Assembly: GCF_029870595.1 (NCBI RefSeq)
Contig: NZ_JAPDIR010000003.1
Coordinates: 300,907-364,906, forward strand
Direction: 5' to 3'
Length of the DNA stretch: 64,000 nt
Source: Sphingomonas sp. CBMAI 2297
GTDB taxonomy: Bacteria > Pseudomonadota > Alphaproteobacteria > Sphingomonadales > Sphingomonadaceae
In this document: piece after piece, positions 16,254 through 25,808 of the stretch
Numbering within the stretch: position 1 is the first letter of the stretch
How the letters are laid out: each line of letters opens with the position of its first letter
Made by a program: the position numbers and the translations under genes
The notes under the pieces: model-generated
Seen by the model: only the letters and a program-made list of their open reading frames with translations
The model's database searches: none
Told to the model about the DNA's origin: nothing

Positions 16254-17588
16254 ATGATCATCCAGTCGATCCCCGACGGGCAGCCCAGCGCTGCCCGCAA
16301 GCCCTTTTACCGGCACCTCTATTTCCAGGTGCTCGTGGCGATCGCGCTGGGCGTGACGCTCGGTCATTTCTGGCCATCCGTCGGCGAGTCGTTCAAGCCG
16401 CTTGGCGACGGCTTCATCAAGCTGGTGAAGATGGTGATCGCGCCGGTGATCTTCCTCACCGTGGTGAGCGGCATCGCCGGCATGCGCGAACTCGGCTCGG
16501 TGGGCCGCGTCGCCGCCAAGGCGTTCGGCTATTTCCTGTTCTTCTCCACGCTGGCGCTGATCATCGGCCTGGTCGTCGCCAATGTCGTCCAGCCGGGCGC
16601 CGGGATGAACGTCGACCCCAGCACGCTCGATGGCAGCGCCGTCGCCGACTATGCGCACAAGGCACACGAGACGACCGTCATCGGCTTCCTGATGTCGATC
16701 ATCCCGACGACGCTCCCCTCTGCCCTGACCGAGGGCTCGATCCTGCAGACCCTGTTCGTCGCGGTGCTGTTCGGCGTCGCCATGGTGCTGGTCGGCAAGC
16801 CGGCCGAGCCGGTGCTCGACCTGGTCGAGCGAGTCGCGCTGATCGTCTTCCGCATCGTCGGCATCCTGATGCGCGTCGCGCCCCTCGGCGCGTTCGGCGC
16901 GATGGCCTTCACCATCGGCAAGTACGGCGTCGAGTCGCTCGGCAACCTCGCCTGGCTGGTCGGCACCTTCTATGCCACCTCGCTGTTCTTCGTCCTGGTC
17001 GTGCTCGGCGCGGTCGGCTGGTTCAACGGCTTCTCGATCTTCAAGCTGCTGCGCTATCTCAAGGCCGAGCTGCTGCTGGTGCTGGGCACCTCCTCGTCCG
17101 AGGCCGCGCTGCCCAGCCTGATCGCCAAGCTGGAGCGCGCGGGCTGCGAGAAGGGCGTGGTCGGCCTGGTCGTGCCGACCGGCTATTCGTTCAACCTGGA
17201 CGGCACCAACATCTACATGACGCTTGCCGCGCTGTTCATCGCGCAGGCGACCGGCGTGCATCTGAGCTGGGAAGAGCAGATCCTGCTCGTCCTCGTCTCG
17301 ATGCTGAGCTCCAAGGGCGCGGCCGGCGTCACCGGCGCCGGGTTCATCACCCTGGCGGCGACGCTCTCGATCGTGCCGAGCGTGCCGGTGGCGGGCATGA
17401 CGCTGATCCTCGGCGTCGATCGCTTCATGAGCGAGTGCCGCAGCCTCACCAACTTCGTCGGCAACGCGGTGGCGGCGATCGTCGTCGCGCGCTGGGAAAA
17501 CAAGCTCGATCGCGCGGCGCTGGATGCCGCGCTCTCGGGTCGCACCCTTTCACAGCCGGAGAGCCTGGAGCGGAGCCAGGCGGCCTAG
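16254..17588 (+). CDS. dctA: C4-dicarboxylate/proton symporter DctA
   Basis: 444 residues from the ATG with AGAGGAG just upstream (the frame is open further upstream but has no better start). An inner-membrane DAACS-family carrier: first helix [39 protein letters not shown], the re-entrant serine-rich loop [17 protein letters not shown], the substrate/cation motif [16 protein letters not shown] and the second re-entrant loop [14 protein letters not shown]. It takes up succinate, malate and fumarate. Divergent from dctBD, which presumably controls it. The TonB-dependent receptor gene starts 54 bases downstream and may be partly read through. Confidence 0.96.
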   Translation: MIIQSIPDGQPSAARKPFYRHLYFQVLVAIALGVTLGHFWPSVGESFKPLGDGFIKLVKMVIAPVIFLTVVSGIAGMRELGSVGRVAAKAFGYFLFFSTLALIIGLVVANVVQPGAGMNVDPSTLDGSAVADYAHKAHETTVIGFLMSIIPTTLPSALTEGSILQTLFVAVLFGVAMVLVGKPAEPVLDLVERVALIVFRIVGILMRVAPLGAFGAMAFTIGKYGVESLGNLAWLVGTFYATSLFFVLVVLGAVGWFNGFSIFKLLRYLKAELLLVLGTSSSEAALPSLIAKLERAGCEKGVVGLVVPTGYSFNLDGTNIYMTLAALFIAQATGVHLSWEEQILLVLVSMLSSKGAAGVTGAGFITLAATLSIVPSVPVAGMTLILGVDRFMSECRSLTNFVGNAVAAIVVARWENKLDRAALDAALSGRTLSQPESLERSQAA

Positions 17589-17642
17589 AACAAGATCAAC
17601 AGACCAAAACAAACAAGAAAAAACAGAACAGGGAGAGAAGAC

Positions 17643-20600
17643 ATGAGGAAAGGATATCGGCACATTGCCTTGACGGCGGGCAGCGCGCTCGGGGTGCTGA
17701 TGCTCGCGCAGGCGGCACAGGCGCAGGAAGTGCAGGTCCCGGCGGGCCAGGAGGCACCGGCGGCCCAGGAAGGCAGCGTCGCGACCGACGAGATCGTCGT
17801 GGTCGGCACCCAGATCAAGGGCGCCAGCACCACGGCCGCCCTCCCCGTCTCGGTGATCGACGCCAACCAGATCGACGCCACCGGCGCGCTTTCGGGCGAC
17901 GAGCTCTTCCGCTCGATCCCGCAGGCCGGCGACGTGACCTTCAACGAAGCGAACAATCCGCAGACCAGCAACGCGGCGCGCGGCGACGTCAACTCGATCA
18001 ACCTGCGCAACCTGGGCGTGGGCAACACGCTGGTGCTGCTCAACGGCCGCCGCCTGGTGAACCACCCGACCAGCCAGGCCGGCGACGGCAACGTGCCCGT
18101 GCTCGGCTACAATGCCAATTCGCTGCCGGTGGCGGGCATCCAGCGGCTCGAGATCCTGCGCGACGGCGCGGCGGCCATCTATGGCTCGGACGCGGTGGCG
18201 GGCGTGGTCAACACCGTCACCAAGACCAACATCCATGGCGGCTCGCTCGACTTCCGCTATGGCGGGGCCGAAGGCACGCATCGCCGCGAGTTCCAGGTGA
18301 CCGGCACGGCGGGCAGCAACTTCGCCGGCGGCCGCGGCAACGTCTCGCTGTATCTCGACTATACCCATCGCACCGCCCAGCTGGCCGAGGACCAGCCCTA
18401 TACGGCGACGGACAACCTCATGTCCTATTTCGCCAACGATCCCGCCTATGCCGGCAACCTGACCGCCGACGGGCGCGCCACCCAGTCGCCCTGGGCGAAC
18501 CTTGCCGTGGTGGGCGGCCCCGGCACGATCCGCCGCAGCCCGGGCAACCAGGCGCTGACCTCCTCGGCCGGCGCCTTCCATACCCAGTCGAGCGCCAATC
18601 CGGGCTGCCTGGTGGCGCTCAGCGCCGACACCTGCCTGGGCAGCGGCACGCGCGCGACGGCTTCGACGCTGCGCTCCGAACGGTTCGACACCCGCCCGGG
18701 GACAACGGTTTCGCCGCGCATCAACCGCTACAACAGCTTCGCCAGCGCGCATTACGACATTTCGGACAGCCTGACCGTCTATGGCGAGGCGGGCTTCTAT
18801 TATGCCGAGACGCGCCGCATCCAGCCGCCGACGATCAACCTCAACGCCATCGTCATTCCGGCCTCCAATTATTGGAATCCGTTCGGGCCGACCACGATCA
18901 ACGGCCAGCCCAATCCGAACCGTATCCCGAATCTCACCAACGTGCCCGCCGCCGGCCTGCCGGTGCGCCTCTCCACCTATCGCTTTGTCGATGCCGGCAA
19001 CCAGGTGGTGAACGTCACCAACTGGCAGTCCCGCTTCCTGGGCGGCCTGAAGGGGCAGATCGGCAGCTTCGATTTCGACAGCGCGTTCCTCTATTCGGCG
19101 GCGCAGGCGACCGACGTCTCGAACGCCATCAACATGACCAAGCTGCAGCAGAATCTCGCGCTGTCGACGCCGGATGCGTATAATCCGTTCAGCGGCGGCT
19201 GCGCGGCGACGCCGAGCGTGGGCGACTGCTCGCCCGCTTCCGCCGCGACGATCGACTCCTTCCAGTTCAAGCTCAAGCGCCGCTCCCGGACGACGCTCGC
19301 GCTGGCCGACTTCAAGATGTCGAACGCGCGGCTGCTCGCGCTGCCGGGCGGCAATCTGGGCGTCGCCTTCGGCATCGAGGGCCGCCGCGAGACTCAGCGC
19401 GACGACCGCGATCCCAACCTCAACGGCACGATCGGCTTCGTCGACATGGTGACCGGCGAGACCAACCTGTCGAACGTGGCGGCGGTGAGCCCGACGCCGA
19501 GCACCAAGGGGCACCGCGAAGTCTTCTCGGCATTCGCCGAACTCGCCGTGCCGCTGGTCTCGCCCGAGATGCGCGTGCCGCTGGTCCATCGCCTCGATGT
19601 CCAGCTCGCCGGGCGCTACGAGCATTACAGCGACTTCGGCTCGGTGGCGAAGCCCAAGGTCGCCGCGGCCTGGGACCTGGTCGACGGCCTGCGCATCCGC
19701 GGCTCCTGGTCGCAGGGTTTCCGCGCGCCGAACCTGGAGCAGACCAACACCGTCGCCTATTCGCGCCTCAACTCGAACACCGATTATTATCGCTGCGAGG
19801 CGGATCTGCGTGCCGGGCGCATCGCCAATTACAGCGCCTGCTCGCGCGGCATCAGCTATTCGATCTTCGTCAGCGGCAATCCGAACCTGAAGCCGGAGAA
19901 CAGCACCAGCTGGACGCTGGGCACGGTGCTCCAGCCCAAGTTCATCCCCGAAAGCGCCGGGCGGCTGACGCTCACCGCCGATTTCTGGTCGATCAAGCAG
20001 ACCGGCATCGTCGGCCAGTTCGGCGCGCAGAACGCGCTGGTGCTCGACTATCTGCTGCGCCTGCAGGGGTCGAGCAACCCGAACGTGATCCGCGCCGCGC
20101 CGACGGCGGACGACACGCCGGTCTTCACCGGCACCGGCCTCGCGCCCGCGGGCGTCGTCACCCGGATCAACGACCAGTTCGTCAACCTGCTGCCGCAGAC
20201 GGTGCAGGGCGTCGACCTGGCGCTGCTCTACAATGTCCGCACCGGCATCGGTAAGTTCGACCTGGCGCTGAACGGCGCGCGGCTGACCAAATTCTCGCGC
20301 GATACCCCGCCGGCGGTACAGGCATTGTTCGACGCGCGCACAGCCGGGCAGATCAACGCCGCCACCCCGCTCACCGACGCGCGCGACCTGATCGCGGACC
20401 GCGGCAAGCCCAAATGGCGCGTCACCGGCTCGCTCACCTGGTCGAAGAGCGGCTGGCAGATCGGTGCCTTCGCCAACTATATCGACACCGTCTACGACAG
20501 CAATTTCCTCGACGCGAACGGCCGCCCCTACAAGCTGGACGGCCAGGTGACGTTCAACCTCTATACCCAGTATCGCTTCAAGGGCGGGGTGCTGGACGAC

Positions 20601-20729
20601 ACGCGCATCCGCATCGGCGCGCGCAACATCTTCGACAAGCAGCCGCCGATCACCGCGGACGGCTATCTGGGCTCGCTCTACAGCCCCTATGGCCGCCATC
20701 TCTACATGACGATCGGCAAGAGGTTCTGA
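17643..20729 (+). CDS. TonB-dependent outer-membrane receptor
   Basis: 1028 residues, GGGAGAGAAGAC before the ATG. Signal peptide ending in AQAAQAQ. A TonB-box-like segment DEIVVVGTQIKG (about 51-62) leads into the plug (ALSGDELFRSIPQ, SINLRNLGVGNTLVLLNGRR, QRLEILRDGAAAIYGSDAVA), then a large barrel ending in HLYMTIGKRF with a terminal phenylalanine. Large receptors with LNGRR plugs often serve sugars, peptides or aromatic glycosides; the substrate is unknown here. The stop overlaps the start of the next gene (TGATG), so receptor and alpha/beta hydrolase are co-translated and likely act on the same compound. Confidence 0.95.
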   Translation: MRKGYRHIALTAGSALGVLMLAQAAQAQEVQVPAGQEAPAAQEGSVATDEIVVVGTQIKGASTTAALPVSVIDANQIDATGALSGDELFRSIPQAGDVTFNEANNPQTSNAARGDVNSINLRNLGVGNTLVLLNGRRLVNHPTSQAGDGNVPVLGYNANSLPVAGIQRLEILRDGAAAIYGSDAVAGVVNTVTKTNIHGGSLDFRYGGAEGTHRREFQVTGTAGSNFAGGRGNVSLYLDYTHRTAQLAEDQPYTATDNLMSYFANDPAYAGNLTADGRATQSPWANLAVVGGPGTIRRSPGNQALTSSAGAFHTQSSANPGCLVALSADTCLGSGTRATASTLRSERFDTRPGTTVSPRINRYNSFASAHYDISDSLTVYGEAGFYYAETRRIQPPTINLNAIVIPASNYWNPFGPTTINGQPNPNRIPNLTNVPAAGLPVRLSTYRFVDAGNQVVNVTNWQSRFLGGLKGQIGSFDFDSAFLYSAAQATDVSNAINMTKLQQNLALSTPDAYNPFSGGCAATPSVGDCSPASAATIDSFQFKLKRRSRTTLALADFKMSNARLLALPGGNLGVAFGIEGRRETQRDDRDPNLNGTIGFVDMVTGETNLSNVAAVSPTPSTKGHREVFSAFAELAVPLVSPEMRVPLVHRLDVQLAGRYEHYSDFGSVAKPKVAAAWDLVDGLRIRGSWSQGFRAPNLEQTNTVAYSRLNSNTDYYRCEADLRAGRIANYSACSRGISYSIFVSGNPNLKPENSTSWTLGTVLQPKFIPESAGRLTLTADFWSIKQTGIVGQFGAQNALVLDYLLRLQGSSNPNVIRAAPTADDTPVFTGTGLAPAGVVTRINDQFVNLLPQTVQGVDLALLYNVRTGIGKFDLALNGARLTKFSRDTPPAVQALFDARTAGQINAATPLTDARDLIADRGKPKWRVTGSLTWSKSGWQIGAFANYIDTVYDSNFLDANGRPYKLDGQVTFNLYTQYRFKGGVLDDTRIRIGARNIFDKQPPITADGYLGSLYSPYGRHLYMTIGKRF

Positions 20730-21658
20730 TGCTGCGCCTGTCCTTCCTCGTCTCCCTCCTGGCCGCGGTTCTTGCCGCGGCCAGCCCTGCCCTCGCCCAG
20801 GACGGGCTGGGCAAGCCCGAAACCTACCGGGTGTGGCCGGGCGAGGCGCCGGGCTTCGGCAAGCCTTCGGGGCCGGAGAAGATCGGCAATGAGGGCGGAC
20901 AGACCGGTTCCTGGTCGAACATCTCGGAGCCGCGCTACGAAGTCTATCGGCCGAAGCGTCCCAATGGCGCGGCGGCGCTGCTGCTGGGTGGCGGCGGCTA
21001 TTTCCGCATCCAGATCGGCTCGGCCAAGGACGTCGCGGCCAAGCTGGCGGCGGCCGGCATCACGCCGGTGATCCTCTATTACCGCCTGCCCGGCGACGGC
21101 TGGAACGCGGACGCGCCGTTCCAGGACGCGCAGCGCACGCTCCGGCTGCTCAAGGCGGGGGCCGCGCGCTGGGGCCTGGATCCCGCGCGGATCGGCGTGG
21201 TCGGCATGTCGGCCGGCGGGCACCTCGCCGGGATGATGGCGACGCGCGGCAGCCATGACTTCTATCCGCCGGCGGACGAGGCCGACCGGCTGAACGCCGT
21301 CCCGGCCTTTGCCGGGATGATCTATCCCGTCGTTTCGATGCGCCCGCCGATCGATACGACGCAAACGCGCAAGAAACTCTCGGTCCTGCCCGATTATCGC
21401 GACGCCTTTTCGGTCGAGGCGCAGGTGGGGCCGGATACGCCGCCCGTCTTCCTGGCCCACGCCACCGACGATCCCATCGCCAATGTCGAGCATTCGCTGC
21501 GCATGTTCGCGGCGATGCGCGCGGCCGGGCGGCCGGTGGAGCTCCATGTCTTCGAAAAGGGCGGGCACAGCTGGGGCGCCGGCAAGCCGGGCACCCCGGT
21601 AGCGCAATGGCCGAACCTGTTCCTCACCTGGCTGCGGCTGCACAAGGTCCTGCCCTGA
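20729..21658 (+). CDS. Secreted alpha/beta hydrolase (carbohydrate-esterase-like)
   Basis: 309 residues; start overlaps the receptor's stop. Signal peptide LSFLVSLLAAVLAAASPALAQ. Catalytic elements: an oxyanion-type glycine run ALLLGGGGYFRIQIG, the nucleophile in VVGMSAGGHLAG, the acid in HATDDPIANV and the histidine in FEKGGHSWGAG. The lead-in VWPGEAPG is shared with the hydrolase at 53633-54613. It looks like the family annotated as acetyl-xylan-esterase-like or endo-xylanase-associated hydrolases; removal of an acyl group from the ligand imported by the coupled receptor is a reasonable inference. The exact substrate is unknown. Confidence 0.85.
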   Translation: MLRLSFLVSLLAAVLAAASPALAQDGLGKPETYRVWPGEAPGFGKPSGPEKIGNEGGQTGSWSNISEPRYEVYRPKRPNGAAALLLGGGGYFRIQIGSAKDVAAKLAAAGITPVILYYRLPGDGWNADAPFQDAQRTLRLLKAGAARWGLDPARIGVVGMSAGGHLAGMMATRGSHDFYPPADEADRLNAVPAFAGMIYPVVSMRPPIDTTQTRKKLSVLPDYRDAFSVEAQVGPDTPPVFLAHATDDPIANVEHSLRMFAAMRAAGRPVELHVFEKGGHSWGAGKPGTPVAQWPNLFLTWLRLHKVLP

Positions 21659-21714
21659 TCCGCGCCGTTACGGGGCGGGCTCGCATTCGGTTAGGGGCTC
21701 ATATTTTCCCATTC

Positions 21715-21744
21715 CCGCCATCCCCGCCTTCGCGGGGATGACGG
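21715..21744. repeat. REP-type palindrome
   Basis: CCGCCATCCCCGC - CTTC - GCGGGGATGACGG, a 13-bp inverted repeat with one mismatch, between two convergent genes. Confidence 0.85.
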
Positions 21745-21765
21745 AACCAGCATGAGGCCCCCAAC

Positions 21766-22155
21766 CTAGGCGCGCTCCCCAGCACAGTCCGAACAGCATC
21801 CCGGAAGCTCCGCGAAGATCCGGTGCGCCCGGAAGCCGGCGCGCCCGGCCGCCGCTTCGACCGCCGCCCGCACCGCTTCGCCCGGCGCCACCAGGATCGC
21901 GCCGCAGTGCGTGCAATGCAGGTAGAGCGGCTGGTCGCCATCCTCCCGCAGCAGATAGCCGCGCGCCAACAGCAGCTTCTGCACCTTGCCCGCATCGACG
22001 AGCTGGCGCAGCGCCCGGAACACCAGGCTGGGCGCGGCCGGATCGCCGCCTTCCCGCAACCGCTCGACCAGTTCCAGGCCGCCGAGCGGACCGGGGGCCT
22101 GTGCGAGCAGCGCGGCGATCCGCTCGGCCAGCGCGCCCGCGCGGCGCCTAGCCAT
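21766..22155 (-). CDS. Fur-family regulator, Zur-like
   Basis: 129 residues from the ATG at 22155, which overlaps the end of the MerC-like gene by 8 bases. A winged helix (LVERLREGGDPAAPSLVFRALRQLVDAGKVQKL) is followed by a dimerisation/metal domain with two cysteine pairs, HCTHCGAIL and GCCSDCAGE, the structural zinc site of Fur proteins. It lies last in a minus-strand run with a MerC-like membrane protein, a ZnuD-like receptor and a DUF2946 protein, which fits the zinc regulator Zur. Iron or manganese sensing is less likely from this context. It lacks the long His-rich region of typical Fur. Confidence 0.85.
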   Translation of the reverse strand: MARRRAGALAERIAALLAQAPGPLGGLELVERLREGGDPAAPSLVFRALRQLVDAGKVQKLLLARGYLLREDGDQPLYLHCTHCGAILVAPGEAVRAAVEAAAGRAGFRAHRIFAELPGCCSDCAGERA

Positions 22156-22555
22156 GGCGGTGGCCGCGATGCCGCAGCCGCCAGTTGCCGATATGCGCCG
22201 CGGCAAGGCACAGGCTGCCGGCGACCGTCATCGGCGCCTCCGCCGCGCTCTCGGCGAAGACGAGCGCCGCGGCGGCCATCAGGGAGAGCCCGGCGCCGCC
22301 GAGCGCGAGCATCTCCGGCTGGTCGTGCCGGCGATAGCCGCCGATCAGCGCCAGCGCCGAGCTGGGGATGGCGAAGGCAAGCAGCCAGAGGTGCAGCTGT
22401 TCGGGAATCGCCAGCACCCGCGACAATGCGGGCAGCGCCGCGAGCAGCAGGGGCAGCCCGGCGCAATGAACCAGGCAAAGCAGGGACGCGCCGACCGCCG
22501 CGCGCTCGATCAGGTCGATCGCGCGGGTCCGGCCTGCGTGCGGATCGCAACGCAT
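22148..22555 (-). CDS. MerC domain-containing membrane protein
   Basis: 135 residues, four hydrophobic segments. The MerC pattern with a cysteine/histidine pair in the first helix is visible: VGASLLCLVHCAGLPLLLAA. The C terminus is His-rich (RHRGHRHG). MerC proteins of mercury operons carry metal across the inner membrane; small relatives encoded beside Zur genes probably handle zinc (inference). It lies between the receptor gene and the Zur-like gene and overlaps the latter. Confidence 0.85.
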   Translation of the reverse strand: MRCDPHAGRTRAIDLIERAAVGASLLCLVHCAGLPLLLAALPALSRVLAIPEQLHLWLLAFAIPSSALALIGGYRRHDQPEMLALGGAGLSLMAAAALVFAESAAEAPMTVAGSLCLAAAHIGNWRLRHRGHRHG

Positions 22556-22618
22556 GCGGTATCTCCAAGCCGAAGGGATGGCCGGGCGGCGCGCGTTCGC
22601 GGCGCGCCGCCCGGCGGA

Positions 22619-24808
22619 TCAGAAGCCCAGCCGCAGCGTCGCCCGCAGGTCCCGGCCGGCCAGCGGCGCGAAGTCCTTCAGGAAGCTCGAATGGCGCCGC
22701 GCATCGACATCGAAGATGTTGTTGGCGCTCAGCGTCAACGAGATCTTCCGGTTCTGCGCGAACGGCCGGATGCTCAGCGAGGCGTTGGTGAGCGTATAGC
22801 CGGCGGTCGGCGTCTCGAACGCCGCGATCCGGTCCTGCGCCCAGACATGCTCGAGCTCGACGCGCGCGGTCAGCCGGCTCGACTGCGCCTCGAGGCCGCC
22901 GAGCACGCGCAGCGGCGGGATGCGGGGCACCGGATCGCCATTGCCCTGGCTGGCATGGACATAGTCGCCGAGCAGGTCGAAGTTGATCGCATAGTCGCCG
23001 ATCCGGGCCAGCCGCGCCGACAGGTCGCCCTCGAGCCCGTAATAGCGGGCCTTGACCTGCTGGAACTGGAAGCAGGGCAGATCGACGGTGCGGCCGCTCG
23101 GCAGCGCCGCCGCCTGGCAGACGCTCTGCGCGACCTGGTTCTCGGAGATATAACCGTCGAACCAGTCATAATAGGCCGAGGCGTCGAAGCTGAACCCCTC
23201 CTTGTGGACGTGCAGCGTCGTCTCGAGGCCCCAGGACTTTTCCAGCCCGAAATTGGGATTGCCGAGCTCCCAGGCCTGGGTGCCCGCATGGCCGCCATTG
23301 GCGAACAGCTCCTCGCCCGAAGGCGCGCGCTCGGTCCGCGAGGCGTTGATGCCGATGCGGACATCGTCGGACAGGGCATAAGAGAGCCCCGCCGACCCCG
23401 AAAAGGCGTCGTAATTGCGCTTGGCATTGGGGAAGCGCAGGTCGCCCGCCGCCGGGTTCGACTGGAGGCTGCTATGCTCGTAGCGAATGCCGCCCTCGGC
23501 ACGCAGCTTGCCGAAGTCGAACTGCTGGAGCGTGAACAGGCCGATCTGGCTGGTATTGTTCTGCGGCAGGAAGGCCTCGTCCCCCACCACGTTGAAGTCG
23601 CGATGATAATATTGCACGCCCGAGGCGCCCTGCCAGCCGCCGCGTTTGGCCTGGACCAGCTCCAGCCGCCCCTCGAAGCCCTTGTTGTAGAAGGCGGTGC
23701 CGATCGAGCCGTCCTCCTCGAGCTCGAAATGGCGATAATTCGCATAGCCGGCGCGCGCGCGGACCTTGGAGAGGAAGCCGCCCCCGGTGTCGATGTCGGC
23801 GCGGAAGTCGAAACGGTTCTGGAGCACGGAGAGGCGCGGCGCCTCCTGCTCCTCGCCCGAGGCGAGCGCATAGCGGATAGGCACGCCGTACAGGCTGTCA
23901 TAATGCGAATAGGACACGCCGATATTGGCGGTATCGCTGACATAGGCCAGGCCGGCGCCCGCGGTCCAGGTCTCGGCCTGGGTGTTGGGCAGCTTGCCCC
24001 GGAGCGCCGCGGTTTCGGCGAAATCGGGATCGTCGGGCGTGGTCGGCCCCGCCGCGGCGGCGAGCGCCTGTGCCCGGGCGGAGGGGCTGAGCACATAGCC
24101 GCCGATCTTCAGGTCGTCGCTCTTGGAGTAGGAGCCGTCGGCATGGAAGACGAAATGCCCGCCCAGCGCGACATCGCCCGAGCCCGCGATCGAGCGCTCG
24201 TTCGCGGCCGAGCCATAAGTGGCGATCGCGTCCACGTCATAGCCGTTCTCGGGCAGCGCGCGCGGGATGCGCTTGTCGATCACGTTGACGACGCCGCCGA
24301 TCGCCGAGGAGCCGTAGAGCAGCACCGACGGGCCGCGCAGCACCTCGATGCGCTCCGCCAGCAGCGGATCGATGATCACCGCATGGTCGGCCGAGGTGTT
24401 CGAGACGTCGATCGAGCCGATCCCGTCGGTGAGCACGCGGACGCGCTCGCCCTGGAAACCGCGCAGGATCGGCCGCGAGGCGCTGGGGCCGAAGGAAGTG
24501 GCCGACACGCCCGGCTGCTTGGACAGCGTCTCGCCGATGCTGGGGCGCAGATCGCGGGTGAGCACTTCGCCCGAGACGACCGAGGTGCCGGCGAGCACGT
24601 CCCGCTCGCTGGTCGGCAGGATGCCCGTAACGACGATCTCGTTGCCCTTGTTGCCGGTCGTGCTCTGCCCGTCCGGGCCGCTGTCACCGGCCGGGGCGGG
24701 AGTGGCCGGGGGCGCCGGCGGGTTGTTGCTGTCGGGGCCGGCGGCGTGCGCGGCGGCGGGGATGGCAAGCGCGAGCGTGGCCGCGCGCAGCAGGAACAGA
24801 TGACGCAT
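22619..24808 (-). CDS. TonB-dependent receptor, ZnuD-like (zinc)
   Basis: 729 residues from the ATG at 24808, with GGAG 9 bases upstream. Signal peptide LFLLRAATLALAIPAAAHAA, then a low-complexity Pro/Asp/Asn linker and TonB box NEIVVTGILP. The plug has RPILRGFQGERVRVLTDGIG, then TSADHAVIIDPLLAERIEVL and LYGSSAIGGVVNVIDKRIP; the SADHAV..DPLLAERIEV run is typical of the ZnuD group of zinc receptors. The barrel ends in LRATLRLGF. Its operon with MerC- and Zur-like genes supports zinc import. A candidate Zur site stands upstream of the first gene of the run. Confidence 0.9.
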   Translation of the reverse strand: MRHLFLLRAATLALAIPAAAHAAGPDSNNPPAPPATPAPAGDSGPDGQSTTGNKGNEIVVTGILPTSERDVLAGTSVVSGEVLTRDLRPSIGETLSKQPGVSATSFGPSASRPILRGFQGERVRVLTDGIGSIDVSNTSADHAVIIDPLLAERIEVLRGPSVLLYGSSAIGGVVNVIDKRIPRALPENGYDVDAIATYGSAANERSIAGSGDVALGGHFVFHADGSYSKSDDLKIGGYVLSPSARAQALAAAAGPTTPDDPDFAETAALRGKLPNTQAETWTAGAGLAYVSDTANIGVSYSHYDSLYGVPIRYALASGEEQEAPRLSVLQNRFDFRADIDTGGGFLSKVRARAGYANYRHFELEEDGSIGTAFYNKGFEGRLELVQAKRGGWQGASGVQYYHRDFNVVGDEAFLPQNNTSQIGLFTLQQFDFGKLRAEGGIRYEHSSLQSNPAAGDLRFPNAKRNYDAFSGSAGLSYALSDDVRIGINASRTERAPSGEELFANGGHAGTQAWELGNPNFGLEKSWGLETTLHVHKEGFSFDASAYYDWFDGYISENQVAQSVCQAAALPSGRTVDLPCFQFQQVKARYYGLEGDLSARLARIGDYAINFDLLGDYVHASQGNGDPVPRIPPLRVLGGLEAQSSRLTARVELEHVWAQDRIAAFETPTAGYTLTNASLSIRPFAQNRKISLTLSANNIFDVDARRHSSFLKDFAPLAGRDLRATLRLGF

Positions 24809-24899
24809 CGAAAATGACTCCGAGAACCTTGATTTTATCGCGGGAGGGACGCGGACACGAGGCCCCGGCGCGCAATTGCACCGGGGTGGTCCCGATTCC

Positions 24900-25316
24900 C
24901 TAGGCTTGGAGCCGTTGTGGCGGCGCCCGGCTGCGCGTGGTTCGCGGAGGTGCGAAGAAGGATAATATGGGCAGGCGCACCGGCGCGGCGCGGAACGCGA
25001 CCGGGGCCGGAGCGGCAAGCGCGACCGGCGCGGGCAGCAGCACCGCTCCGATATTCGCCACTTCCCGGCAGATCGGGCAGTTCGCCGGGGAATCCGCGGG
25101 CGCCTGGCGATCCGTCGCCTTGCCCGCGCCGGCCGGGGCAAGCCCCGCCGCTTCCAGGGCGATGCCGCGATCGAAGTGATTGTGCGTCTGGACGACGGCG
25201 CCCTGCCAGACGAACGCGAGGAGCAGGGCGCAGAGCAGCGCCCACCGCGTCACGGTTCGCTGCCCGCCCCGCGGCGCCCTCGTTTCGCGCAAGCGATTCG
25301 GGCGACTGCCGTTCAC
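24900..25316 (-). CDS. DUF2946-like small membrane/secreted protein
   Basis: 138 residues from a GTG at 25316; a second GTG at 25253 is possible. A single hydrophobic segment WALLCALLLAFVWQGAVVQ is followed by THNHFDRG and, further on, NCPICREVANI, the His and C-x-x-C elements seen in DUF2946 proteins, which are often found next to copper or zinc receptors. The C terminus is rich in Pro, Arg and Ala. It is the first gene after the shared 13-bp motif at 25338-25350, so it is probably part of the zinc regulon and could bind metal in the periplasm (inference). Confidence 0.65.
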   Translation of the reverse strand: MNGSRPNRLRETRAPRGGQRTVTRWALLCALLLAFVWQGAVVQTHNHFDRGIALEAAGLAPAGAGKATDRQAPADSPANCPICREVANIGAVLLPAPVALAAPAPVAFRAAPVRLPILSFFAPPRTTRSRAPPQRLQA

Positions 25317-25337
25317 GGCCGAGGCGATGCAACAAAG

Positions 25338-25350
25338 ATGTTATGTTGTA
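25338..25350. promoter_or_regulatory. Candidate Zur operator, copy 1
   Basis: ATGTTATGTTGTA lies 22 bases upstream of the DUF2946 gene. The identical 13 bases recur at 54851-54863 upstream of the other MerC/Fur pair. It contains TGTTAT, the half-site word of known Zur boxes (TGTTATA...TATAACA). Confidence 0.6.
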
Positions 25351-25478
25351 AAGTCTCACCTGCGGGCGACCGGGACACGACCGCGATGGAATCGGCCCCT
25401 CCCCTCGCCCGCGCGCGGTGACGGACCAAAGCATCGGTCGCGGCCCACCTCCGGCCCGGGCCCTACGCCCCCATTTTT

Positions 25479-25507
25479 CGTCACCCCCGCCCGCGCGGGG
25501 ACGACCG
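25479..25507. repeat. REP-type palindrome, diverged
   Basis: CGTCACCCCCGCCCGCGCG followed by GGGACGACCG; a variant of the intergenic palindrome with several substitutions. Confidence 0.6.
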
Positions 25508-25808
25508 GGATGCCAGCGGCGATGACGGGGGAAGAACGGGGCGACGAGAGAAGATCATGGCTCCTCGACCTGGCGCTTGGCCGGGACACGCCGCTGTCGT
25601 AGCAGCGCCGCCCCGCACTGCCCCGGCGCAAGTGGCGTAATTTTGCAACTGCCACGCGGGATGTTCGCGACATAGGACATCAGTAGTCTTTTTGGAATTG
25701 AAATAGATTTTCACCTATGACAGCTTCACTACGATCGGGGCGTGGAATCGGCACCCCGGCACGGCAAGGCCGCGGCCACGCGGCGGGTAACTGGGGTAAT
25801 ATTCATCG

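Larger units (their letters stand above)
25317..25808. other. Long intergenic region between divergent genes
   Basis: No gene is supported here. The left end holds the candidate Zur site, the middle a REP-type palindrome, and the right 120 bases are notably AT-richer (TTTTTGGAATTGAAATAG) and probably hold the promoter of the asparaginase-like gene. Short open frames across it lack start signals and coding character. Confidence 0.6.
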
